Assembly (NCBI RefSeq): GCF_905147365.1
Contig: NC_056408.1
Location: forward strand, 16,368,001-16,432,000
Source of the DNA: Aricia agestis
Taxonomy: Eukaryota > Arthropoda > Insecta > Lepidoptera > Lycaenidae
Direction of reading: 5' to 3'
DNA: 64,000 bases
Positions 1-9,486 of this stretch are shown piece by piece; position 1 is the first letter of the stretch; each line of letters begins with the position of its first letter. The position numbers and the translations under genes are program-made. The notes beneath the pieces were generated by a model. The model was not told the origin of the DNA. It did no database searches and saw nothing but the letters and a program-made list of their open reading frames with translations.

Positions 1-114
1 TTATTACATGAAGCATACAATCACAGATTATTAGTTTAAATTTGTAGACATAATCACAGATTACTAGTTTATATTTCATACAATGAAACAGAAATTGTTT
101 GCCAAATATCAAAT

Positions 115-172
115 GTCACTTGTCAGTTGTCAGTTGTCAGTTGTCAACTTGTCAAATGTCAAGACACAAGAC
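115..172. repeat. Short tandem repeat, TTGTCAG-like
   Basis: A run of about four imperfect copies of 'ttgtcag', followed by 'ttgtcaactt' and 'gtcaaatgtc'. It is simple repeat DNA without coding potential. Confidence 0.7.
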
Positions 173-356
173 AATTTTTTTTTCTTATAATGGCACTTCG
201 GCTATAAAACCATGGCCAGTGTCGAGTAAATTGCGGGAAACAATGTTTTAGTATAATAATTTCGTGTCTAGATATTATCTAGACATGAAAGGTTAAAGTG
301 TTTATACAAATAAAATTTTTACACGGCAAGGTTTTAATTGTTTGGTGTAAAAAAAA

Positions 357-691
357 TTGAGTGTCATGTTCTAAAATACCAATAAAATACTAACAATTTC
401 AGTCAGATTTTAGAAGTTAAAAATGCATGTGCAAAGTTAATAATTAGTGTCAATGTGAGTGTCATGTTCTAAAATCTGACAGAAATTGTTAGAACATGAC
501 ACTCCATTATGAAGTTGACAGTCAGCTGCCAAACTGCGAAAAAATGAAACGAACACGGCTATTCTTCGTGTTCGTTTCGTTTTTCAATGCACATTGCGCA
601 TGCGCAAAGTTAAAAATTAGTTTCAGTGTGAGTGTCATGTTCTAAAATCTGACAGAAATTGTTAGTATTTTATTGAACATGACACTCAATA
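357..691. repeat. Foldback repeat with about 60-bp inverted arms
   Basis: The arm starting 'ttgagtgtcatgttc' at 357 is repeated inverted and ends at 691 as 'gaacatgacactcaat'. The motif 'gtgtcatgttctaaaa' occurs three times (near 361, 460 and 635). A smaller hairpin (about 543-583) built on 'gaaacgaacacg' and its complement lies inside. No coding capacity is seen. It looks like a non-autonomous DNA element, superfamily unknown. Confidence 0.6.
506..563 (+). repeat. 58-bp direct repeat, copy 1
   Basis: This segment, from 'attatgaagttgac' to 'cacggctatt', recurs essentially identically at 3587-3644 in the same orientation, about 3.1 kb away. Confidence 0.85.
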
Positions 692-1518
692 GGGAATATG
701 CATGATTTTTTTTCATGACTTTAGTCCTTTATATCTTTATAAATGAGAATAAAACATAAATAGGCTTCAAAATATTCAAATTATTCTTTAAATTGAAATT
801 TAAAACATTGATTAAATTTGTACCGTTCAAACGCCGGCATTTAGCGCGCCATGTGGATGACGTCAGATGTTATGTCCCGTGTTTGTTTCCTTTAGTGATT
901 CAGTTACTTCGTACTTATTTTCGGGTTTATTTGCTATTGAGATCATGGAAGAGGCTAAAAAACCTTCTTACAAGTCAATGATATTCTATGTTACTAACGT
1001 AACTAGATTGGAAGTTTACGGTAGCAACGCGTTGCCACTTCGAAGATGCCTGCAGACATATCTCATATACATAATGACATAACGAATATATGACTTGACA
1101 TTGTCTTTTGAACAAAAGAGTGGTTACGCATTTCTGAGAATCTTTTGTAAGACATTGCTACTCTAGTATTTTAGAAACTCATTGTTACAAGTATTGTGTG
1201 ATACTGAAGTGCAAAAGCATTACTAGAAACACACCTGACAAAGTATTTTTCGTATTCCAAACGATGTAAAAATACGAGAACCATGGTGTAAGATGATGAA
1301 AAGCGATAATGTATCTCCATAAATCATAATCGTGTTAATTACTATTGTAATGATCATTTCAACGTAAGTATGCTGTGTATAAAGCATACTTATGTTACTG
1401 TTAAACATCTTCATGCGATTTAGTCACAAGTAAATTTTGCAATAGAAGATCTGAAACAAACAAGTAGCTACTTACGTAGGTACCTACTCAACATAAATTG
1501 TTCATAATAATTGGAATA

Positions 1519-1698
1519 TCTAATATATAAAAATTCTCGTGTCACTGTTTGTGCGCGAACTCCTCCAAAATGGCTAAGACGATTTTGTTGAAATTTTGTA
1601 TACTTATATACATTTGTTAGTGCTGAGGTTTTTATTCACTTTTTAAATTTATACTAGAAATAATTATATGGCAAAACAACGTTTGCCGGGTCAGCTAG
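1519..1698 (+). mobile_element. Short non-autonomous Helitron-like element
   Basis: It starts TCTAATATATAAAAATTC and ends GGGTCAGCTAG, preceded by A and followed by T, as expected for Helitron insertion at A/T. It is 180 bp and non-coding. A related start occurs at 51382. Confidence 0.65.
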
Positions 1699-1826
1699 TC
1701 TAATTAAAATCGTATAAAATCAAGATTTGATGCAAAATATTCTAACATCATAAATGCATCTATTTTCGGTAGATAGTCCGATTGTGCTTTGATAAAACCT
1801 GAAAAACTAATTTCTAAAACCTAATA

Positions 1827-3277
1827 TACTGCCGAGCAGACACTAAAGCACAGTATGTGCAAAATCATGATTCGGAGAAAAACGCGTTTAAAGTTTAAAA
1901 ACGTAAAAAAATATATTAAAATGTATTTGTTTTGTTATTTTTCAACTTTATCTCAAAGGGAATAACGTAAACTTAATCCTAGACGTAAAGAATGCCCTGA
2001 AAACCTCATGAATAATTTATTACAGGCATTAATATTTTTGGGGCCCCTTTACTGCACAGAAAAAAACCGAGAATTACATATTAAAACGCAGTAAAAAAGG
2101 TGCATTACTGCACTTTAGTTAGTTTTGTGTTCTGTAACATAAAAGAAGTAGTGCATACAAATGAAACAGCATAATAATTTAATTATGAAAATTCTATTTT
2201 TAATAATCAAATAGGATGCGTTTTCATTTGAACTTCGTTTCTAAGCTTAAAATTTATTAAAAAATCTGCATTTTTGCATAAAAAACTAACAATTATTATC
2301 TTCTCTTAGTACTTTAACATCGTTATTTTGAAATAATGCTTAATTTTTTTTTAAATATAATAGTACTAGGTGTACTATATTTTAAAAAATACCATTTTTA
2401 TTGTGCATTAGGAATACTAAGCACTTCATTATACAATTAATCAGTCCATAATTGGCACTGAAAGGAACACAAAAACTATAGAATGGTGGAACTGAGAAAT
2501 AAGTGGTATATTAATAAGTAACAATTTTTTTAACTTATCAATTGTTATTAATAAGAATTAAAACCGGCCAAAACTAAGCGATTACACTTATCGTTAATTA
2601 ATATGGCGTCATTTTAACCATTTTTGATATAGTAAAATCTAATATTGACCTCACCATGCAATAATAATCATTATAATTGAATATCAAAATACGCTTTACA
2701 ATAGCCTGCAAGTACTTAATCTTTTTGTAAAAGATAGTTGTACGAATTGCATACATACAACTCTTTCAAAGAATACAATACAAATACTGCATTTTAGTAA
2801 GTAGTATAGATTATATCAATTTAGCAATTAACTTTTTAAAATGCAGTATTATACCTGAATTTACTGCATTTTAATTAGTAATCACTAGTACTGATTAAAT
2901 GCAGTAAAAACTGTTTGTATGGAGTTTACATATACTGCGATTTAATTAGCTTTTTACGTGACTGTGTGTGTATACGGAAGTATTTAAAAAACAGTATTTT
3001 ATTTGTATTTACTGCGTTTTAATCTGAAATCACAAAAAATCCTCGCAGCAAGTGATTTTACTGCGATTTATATAGCAATAATGTCTTTTGAGCGGTAAAA
3101 TGGGGTCGTTACTGCATTTTCAAAAAACTTTATGGTTAAAAATAAAATACTTCCATTTAACGTAAGATAATGTGAGTAAGCCAGAAATAAAGAGAAACAA
3201 ATGTAGATTTAGAATATATCAAAAACGGAAAATCACCAAAATGTGCCTTACTGCACTTTAGTGTCTGCACGGCAGTA
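1827..3277. mobile_element. 1.45-kb TIR element with many ACTGCA-type internal motifs, TA duplication
   Basis: Terminal inverted repeats begin TACTGCCG(A/T)GCAGACAC on both ends and are flanked by TA (1825-1826 and 3278-3279). The AT-rich interior has no ORF but carries about a dozen copies, on both strands, of 'actgca/cg-tttaa' motifs (for example near 2104, 2867, 2935, 3018, 3060, 3112, 3250). The TA duplication suggests a Tc1/mariner-type non-autonomous element. Confidence 0.65.
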
Positions 3278-3586
3278 TACTCATATAGATACACTAGAAA
3301 TATAGATTCACTTGAAATCACCAGTTTTAAACTATTTTTCTAACAAATACTATAACCACAGTATGAATATCGACACCGATATGTAACATCTGACGTCACA
3401 TTTCGTTTCGACCAATAGTGGCGCGTTTAGTAACTTTGAATTTCCCTCCTTTGCATTTTTTAAACAACATTTTATGGGTTTAAATGATTACCAATTAAAA
3501 AAAATACCTTTTGATTATAATGTGAGGATGATAAAGATTACAGAAAAACATATTTGAGATGGAATATTTTTTTTTGCTTATTCCCT

Positions 3587-3644
3587 ATTATGAAGTTGAC
3601 AGTCAGCTGCCAAACTGCGAAAAAATGAAACGAACACGGCTATT
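3587..3644 (+). repeat. 58-bp direct repeat, copy 2
   Basis: Second copy of the 506-563 segment, followed by different sequence ('gtctttgaaac'). Confidence 0.85.
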
Positions 3645-4304
3645 GTCTTTGAAACAGTTACCACAGAATAGATAATAGTACAAGTACAGAAGTCTCACTG
3701 CTTTGATGTTTACAAATGCCGCCGTTTTATGTGCCTAATAATTATTATTAACAAACGGACCGCACGCGAGCAGCCGACATTGAGCTCTCTGGCGCCGCGC
3801 GAAAGTAAACTTTATTCCACACCTTGTCAGATATCGGATATGCCGAAAATAGAGTTGTAAAAATCAAATAAGTATAAAGTAAATGAATACCGAACAAATT
3901 TAAAATCAGTTTACACAGACACGACACCTGATTTTCTTTTGATGTAGGTAATTACTAATTAGGTAAGTCCGCCGCGTTTACGCCGCGTTTAAATTGCATA
4001 CAAAATACGGGCCGAATACGATGTGTGAGTGTGGTGTGACACACTATTACGTCGCGTTTTGTATACGTTGACATTTGCGGCGGAAATTACTCCGGCGTAA
4101 TTCAGCCTAGTGTGTTTAGACACATTGAATCGCCCCGACGCCGCGACGTCGGGGAGTCTCCGTATGTACTTGTAGCTCGGCGGCGGAACGGCGGAGTGAC
4201 ACCTCCCTGGATTTACTTCAGAAAAATATTTTATATGGACCGCTTTACAGCTTTTTAAAAAATGTTGGGAAAAAACTTTAATTTCGTAATGCTCTGTGTA
4301 ATGT
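3645..4304. other. Gene-free interval with a CpG-rich part
   Basis: I see no gene. About 3760-4215 is unusually GC- and CpG-rich for this window ('cgccgcgtttac', 'cgacgccgcgacgtcggg'), which suggests an inserted repeat. I find no clear TIR or target duplication. Confidence 0.4.
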
Positions 4305-4868
4305 AGGCACTTCACATAGCTATTTGTATTTGCTATTGGCTATTTGTTGCATTTGGCAAAATTATTGACGTATACACAAACAAGCAAATAAAGGCAAATA
4401 CGGCTTTCCACGTTAAATACCAAAATTTTACTTGATTTTGTTTACAGTTTGACAAGGCTTTAAATGAACGTGGGTGGTGGCGCTGCACGTAAAGGAGAAC
4501 TGTCAAAAATGACGGTTTTTGTATGATGGTAGCATTAGTTCCTTTTTTCGCCACGTTCATTTAAAGCCTTGTCGAGTAGTATCTCTTATTAGTCTGTGGC
4601 TGTACTTACGTATTTGACTCTTTTGATGTGCCGTCAAAAACCGACAAAGGTAACGGATACGTGTATTTGGTAATGTATTTGTCAAATAGGCAAATAAGGC
4701 CAATACTTGTCAAACGTATACCGTCTACACTATTATAAGTTTATGGTTATTACACTGTGGTCTACACCGACAGTATATAAATAAGTCTATGGTCTACACA
4801 TGGTGATTGTTTGGTAAATACTGAATACATCAATTATTTGCAAATACAAATAGCCATGTGAAGTGCCT
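4305..4868. mobile_element. MITE with about 28-bp TIR
   Basis: The left end AGGCACTTCACATAGCTATT at 4305 matches the inverted right end, which finishes 'gtgaagtgcct' at 4868. The interior is non-coding and contains a second MITE at 4451-4573. Confidence 0.65.
4451..4573. mobile_element. MITE nested in the 4305-4868 MITE
   Basis: It is 123 bp. The end GACAAGGCTTTAAATGAACG at 4451 is matched by its exact inverse, ending 'aaagccttgtc' at 4573. There is no ORF. Confidence 0.65.
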
Positions 4869-5404
4869 CGGGCCTCCATAATGTTATGTTATTTGTGGTT
4901 AAAAACAATGAGATGTATTTTAAGGACTGGGCTAAAAGGACTAGAATCCAGATTCCAGGCCCGTAAAATTTAATAAAAAAAAATGACTTATGTCAAATCA
5001 CATGTCAAATAAATGAAAGCAAAGCGAGCGCTTAAAATTTAATGTTGTTTTTCAATTTTATTAACATTCTTTATTAGTTTGTAATTTTATCTTTCATTAA
5101 TTATTTTTGCTGTTACATCAAGTAAGTTTTTTGATCATGTTTTGTTTCCTATTTAATTAATTAAAATAGATGAAAACTTCTATACCAAAGTGCAGTTTGC
5201 AATATCGATCCAAATCAGGCTAAATAGGCCAAGCAAAATTTAATCATATGTAGTTTTAATGCTGTATTTATATTGGAGTACGCCCACTTTTAGTATTATT
5301 GATAAAGTTATGAATTGTTGTTTAGTTGAAGTAGTCGGTTGCAGTTACCCTCAAAAATGGAATTTAATAAAGAAAGTACTGAGTGTTTGTCTTTCATTTA
5401 CAGA

Positions 5405-5539
5405 ATGGCGAGTGATAGTAGTTCAGTTTTAGAGCTAAACGATGCTGATGTGACCGACAATGAGGCGCCCAGTGTAACTGACGATGCTCAGGAAGGAGCT
5501 CCACTTATAATGGAGCATGGCTTTGATATTGCTGTAAAG
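5405..5539 (+). CDS. Sorting nexin (SNX7/SNX30-like), N-terminal coding exon
   Basis: This is the likely first coding exon of a host sorting nexin, a peripheral endosomal membrane protein that binds phosphoinositides through a PX domain. The 45-codon exon runs from MASDSSSVLELN to FDIAVK. It follows an acceptor-like 'tttcatttacag' and ends at AAG|gtaaat in phase 0. It is Asp/Glu-rich with no hydrophobic signal, as expected for the disordered N-terminus. Spliced in frame to 17470-17589 it reads FDIAVK-VDCPMKQLSTLETYV, the usual entry to the PX domain in SNX7/SNX30. An in-frame ATG lies upstream at 5357, but the acceptor makes 5405 the better start. A processed or duplicated fragment is possible but less likely given intact splice sites. 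Confidence 0.7.
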
Positions 5540-5547
5540 GTAAATTG

Positions 5548-5690
5548 TGATTTCTTAGGTTTACGCGAGTACTACTATTATTATGTTATAATCACTTATG
5601 TATCAACGGTTGGACTGAGTTCTTGTGACCACTTCGGTGATGTTGGCCACAGAAAAGCTCCTTGACAAAATCTGTAAGTGATTAAAACAT
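5548..5690 (+). repeat. Remnant of the repeat family seen at 12217-12678
   Basis: It begins 'tgatttcttaggtttacgcg', nearly the same as the left end at 12217, and ends 'ctgtaagtgattaaaac', like the inner arm ends there. It starts 8 bp beyond the splice donor of the host exon. Confidence 0.5.
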
Positions 5691-5799
5691 AGGTAAACTG
5701 TATTTATTATGTCTGAATTTATTAGAAACTTTTGTAAAGATCATAAGACTTTTGAAGTTTGCTTAGCTTTGCTGCTAAAATAATATGAAGTAATTCATA

Positions 5800-6154
5800 C
5801 TAGCTGTCCCGGCAAACATTGTTTTGCCATAAAATGATTTTCCCTGTTTCCCTGCTTTTCTCTTGAACTTTTTTCTGATATTTTTTTCTATAGACCTCAC
5901 GGAGCCCGAGACCTTTGTAACGAATGCAAAACCGTGTAAATTGGTTTGTGCTTATATTTCCTCTGTTTTTCCCACATTTTCCTGAGTTTATTCGGTTGTA
6001 TTAGTCTTAACGTGATAATATTTAGCCTATAGTCTTACTCGATAAATGAGCTATCTAACACTGAAATAAGTTTTTAAATCGGACCTGTAGTTCCTGAGAT
6101 TAATGCGTTCAAGCAAACATACTCTTCAGGTTTATAATATTAGGTAGGTATAGA
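5800..6154 (-). mobile_element. Short non-autonomous Helitron-like element
   Basis: On the minus strand it starts TCTATACCTACCTAATATTA and ends TGCCGGGACAGCTAG, flanked by A and T. It is non-coding. Confidence 0.65.
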
Positions 6155-6169
6155 TTTTTTTTATTATCG

Positions 6170-6836
6170 CTTGACAAACTCGAGTCTCGATATAAAAGAC
6201 TATGAAAAGTACCAATAACAAGGTCATTATAGGCTCATAAGTCATAACCATGGGACGATGCATGGTATAATATGGTGGTGATGATGATCATTAATGTAAT
6301 TTGCATAGTAGCATATGCTTTCCGTTCTTAAAACAACGTCGAAACTCCCAAACTTGTATCTATAAAGAATCAGGAGTTCTCTCAGCACCTTCCGAACCAT
6401 GGTATACCAGGTATACCTCGGTGCAAAATCTTACTTGTTGGTAGCATATGCTTAGAATACTTTTCACGAAACCGAAGTCACCACATGTTTCCCTATAAAT
6501 TTTGAGGAGTTCCCTCGATTACTTATGGATCCTTCATCAGATCACCACTTTTGTGAATATAATACCAAATTGGGATGATACCAAAAGAAAAATTTTGAAA
6601 ATCGGTTAACAAACGGCGGAGTAATCGTTTAACATAAGAAAACGAACATAACACCTCCCCCATTTTGAAAGTCGGTTAAAATTGTAGCTTATGTGTTATT
6701 CTGATGCATAAGCTATATTATTGTAAAGTTTCATTAAAATCCGTTCAGTAGTTTTTGCGTGAAAGAGTATCAAACATCCACACATCCATACATCTATACA
6801 TCCAAACAAACTTTCGCCTTTATAATATTAGTAGGA
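6170..6836 (-). mobile_element. Helitron-like repeat, copy 1 of two
   Basis: Its minus-strand start is TCCTACTAATATTATAAAGG, preceded by A. The body is closely similar to 38319-38994, sharing 'aaaagactatgaaaagtacc' and 'cgttcagtagtttttgcgtg'. The CTAG end is not preserved here. Confidence 0.6.
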
Positions 6837-7352
6837 TAGTAAGAAGTAGGATTATTTTAGCAGTTATAGCTGTAGACCTTATTTTATTTAATCATGCTAT
6901 ATACAGATAGGGTTACCAGGTCACTAAACCGAAAACTGGTCTGCTCAGCCAGACATACAAGACAAGGTGCTCCAACATTGCCAGCTAGGTATGCTGACTG
7001 TATCTGGTGCAGTTCAGCTGTCACTATCTTGTAGCTACACGTTATTTGGAACCGACAATCGAACAAGCTCGTTGCCATGTGACCATACCTAAACCGGAAT
7101 AGAAATATATTATAAGATACACTATTAATGCATGTTGATTACTGTATGTACATTATTTTATATTTAAATATACTTATATTTTAACTTTATTATATTATGT
7201 ATAGTTAACACTTGCCCATATTATCCTCAGTTGAATATAAGTACATCGTATTCTAAATTATTATTTTTATTGCTAAATGGAGAAACTAAAAAGGGACTAT
7301 CGTGCAGCGCAAAGCCCTCGCGCAAAGTAGGTACGGCGCGGCGCGGGCGGCG
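6837..7352. other. Intron sequence, no gene seen
   Basis: Short ORFs here have no recognisable motif. The end of the interval is GC-rich and supplies the CGGCG target of the Transib element. Confidence 0.5.
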
Positions 7353-7377
7353 CACACAAGGCCTTTTGTAAGATTTA

Positions 7378-7581
7378 GGCCGTGCGCCCATTGCGACTTT
7401 TTGTAGCGATGCAGTCGCGATACTGTCGCATATTTGCATCGATACAGTCGCGATGCAGTCGCTAGGTGTGTGTTTTGTATGGAGTTGCAAATGCGTCTAA
7501 CGCGCGTTAGTAGTGATGCAGTCATGCGCTTCATAGTCGCGCGACTGCATCGCTACTAAAAGTCGCAGTGGGCGAAGGCCC
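7378..7581. mobile_element. PIF/Harbinger-type MITE inside the Transib left end
   Basis: The inverted ends GG-CCGTGCGCCCATTGCGAC and GGGCCTTCGCCCACTGCGAC continue into 'tttt-gtagcgatgcagtcgcg', about 40 bp in all. They are flanked by TTA (7375-7377 and 7582-7584). Removing the element and one TTA restores the Transib terminal repeat. The short ORFs across it are chance readings. Confidence 0.75.
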
Positions 7582-7759
7582 TTAGGTGGACAAAAATATT
7601 TTATTCATTAAAATACGCAGAAACATACGTATTTATGTTTATTTATACATAATAACAAAATATAAATACTAAAAACAAAATAAAATTAATATTTAAGGTG
7701 GGCTCCCATACAACAAACGATATTATTTTAGCCTTTTTTGCTCGTTATCAATAATGCTA

Positions 7760-7935
7760 ACAGCTAGGCACTTGAAATATTCATAAAGGCCTTAGTTATA
7801 TGTGTACTTTAATAATTAATAATAATATTTAAATAAAATAAAAAACTGAGGGGGGCTCCCATACAAAAACACAATTTTTGACCTATATTTCCCCTCAGTG
7901 CGCGAGTCCGACACGCACTTGGCCGATTTTTATAA
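7760..7935 (+). repeat. Dispersed repeat ending 'gcgcgagtccgacacgcacttggccga'-type, copy 1
   Basis: The sequence shares 'atgtgtactttaataattaa', a G-rich 'gaggggggctcccata' and the terminal 'cttggccgatttt' with 57480-57676, and in inverse with 17850-18060. It is a recurrent moth repeat of unknown class. Confidence 0.6.
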
Positions 7936-8268
7936 TTAATTAAATATGCAATGTGAGAATAAAAGAAACAACCATTAAAATGTCAATTTTATTAACTAAA
8001 TAACACAAAATACAGAGGTTCGGTTTTAATTTACTACAAATTAGTTGGATAACCGCTGTTAACTACAAATCCCTAAACTTTTAAGAGGAGGAGAGTTATA
8101 ATCATTGTTTTTATTAGGTTCACAAAACCAATCATACAATTCACAATACATGCAAATAAAAATAATATAGTATAAAATGACTAATACTAGGGACATGATG
8201 GACAATGTCGAAAGCCTTTTTGAGGTCTGTATAAATAGCATACAGTACCTCTCCTCTTTTATTATTTA

Positions 8269-8686
8269 TTAATTATTATCATCATCGTCATCATCATCGT
8301 CATCTTCATCGTCATCTTCATCATCATCATAATCATCATCATCACTGTCTACCACGATATGTTGATGACCAGGAATGGCAGGGGTTTCGAATAAGTCGGT
8401 CACCTCTTTCACAAATGGAACTACCCGATGCTTCGGTTTCTCTCTGAGACTTGATATTACAGGGTCAGAAGTAATTAATAAAAGATTGAAAATGTCCGTA
8501 TTTGTGTTCAGTCTTGAGGTTTTTCGGGCACGAAAAAGACGAAAGTTTTTAAAGTCCTTTTGTCTGACCTCTTGAATATCTTCCGATAGTGTGCCTATCG
8601 GAAGAGGCTGAGACTTTATAATATCGGCACCATGTATAAGGACCTTGTGTACAGTGACGCTCATGTAGTACCAATTATACAAAGAC
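8269..8686 (-). pseudogene. Transib transposase, C-terminal part with catalytic Glu
   Basis: This piece reads SLYNWYYMSVTVHKVLIHGA, then PLPIGTLSEDIQE, an RAR-KTSR segment and LLLITSDPVISSL. The order matches the RAG1 region holding the catalytic Glu (SEGNES...FRR...KMNARQSKC...LKHHWLYTS). The Glu in GTLSED is the candidate third acidic residue. The end is an Asp-rich tail of about 30 residues encoded by a GAT/GAC microsatellite. The 5' side stops at the 7-bp duplication (8687-8693) of the inserted transposon. The coding sequence resumes at 13549, so this is the same gene as 13549-15695. Confidence 0.8.
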
Positions 8687-8693
8687 GTATATT
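8687..8693. repeat. Target-site duplication GTATATT, left
   Basis: Exact 7-bp repeat with 13542-13548, bounding the 8694-13541 element. Confidence 0.8.
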
Positions 8694-8719
8694 ATGGGTC
8701 ATTTTCAATAAAATTGTAC

Positions 8720-9340
8720 ATGGTTTAAAAAAATGATGTATTTTTTTTATTACTGAAAAGCGATCGTTGAAGCGTATATATATTAAGTATTTATTGAATT
8801 ATGATAAAACAATATCCAAATCACTAATATCTATATATTATAATATTAATATTTGAATGCATCAGGATGAAACATTTGTTCCCTTCCGAAACCCATAATT
8901 ATTTGATTGAAAATATATAAAATAAAACAAACATTGCAAATTTAAGTTGTTTAATTAGTTTTGCCTTCTATAACCTTCCTTAAAAATATTATAAATTCAA
9001 AATCAACCATAACCAACGTGCGTAGTGATCTTTTAAATTTCCATTACGTTACTCTTTGGACAAGATAGGAAACAAACTTATTTTTTCCTAAAATAAGGTG
9101 TGTCTAAGAACTTGGTCCTAAATTAATAATATTAAGAGAAATTAACATAGTATCATAAAATATAAATGAAATCACAATGATATTGTTTAAAGAACTTAGA
9201 ATATAAAAAATAAAGCTATCAAAAACAGGACAGTCGCGGAATGGACTACTCTGGTAACGGAATAGAATCCTTAGGCCTATGATACATTGTTGTCAATGTT
9301 TGTTTTTTTTTTACATTGTTTGTCAAATCAAATTATTACA
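8720..9340. other. AT-rich 3' non-coding part of the unclassified transposon
   Basis: No gene or repeat structure is visible here. It lies between the left TIR and the inverted duplication. Confidence 0.5.
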
Positions 9341-9343
9341 CTG

Positions 9344-9486
9344 TTGTATGAAGTGTAGTGAAGGCAATAATTACACTGATTTTATTTGTCGAAAATGTTT
9401 ACATTATTTACAAATATTCTTCACCAAAACATTTTCGACAAATAAAATCAGTGTAATAATTATTGCTTTCACTACACTTCATACAA
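9344..9486. repeat. Inverted duplication of the Cys-rich coding end
   Basis: 9344-9400 is the inverse of 9427-9486, with a 3-bp gap, a few substitutions and a 26-base spacer. The right arm belongs to the minus-strand gene (CMKC...FICRKC). The left arm reads the same motif on the plus strand with one Tyr missing. Confidence 0.85.

Larger units (their letters stand above)
688..3593. repeat. Degenerate large inverted repeat enclosing a 2.9-kb interval
   Basis: 'aatagggaata' at 689 matches the inverse 'tattccctatt' near 3580-3590. 'gacgtcagatgt' at about 859-870 matches 'acatctgacgtc' at about 3387-3398, next to 'gcgcgcc'/'ggcgcg'. The arms (about 200 bp) are diverged. This may be an old DNA transposon that later took up the elements at 1519 and 1827. 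No transposase is seen in it. Confidence 0.4.

Noticed and set aside
867..1082. 71-codon ORF as a host or transposon gene
   Set aside because: Composition is unremarkable, no motif is seen, and it spans the arm of a degenerate inverted repeat.
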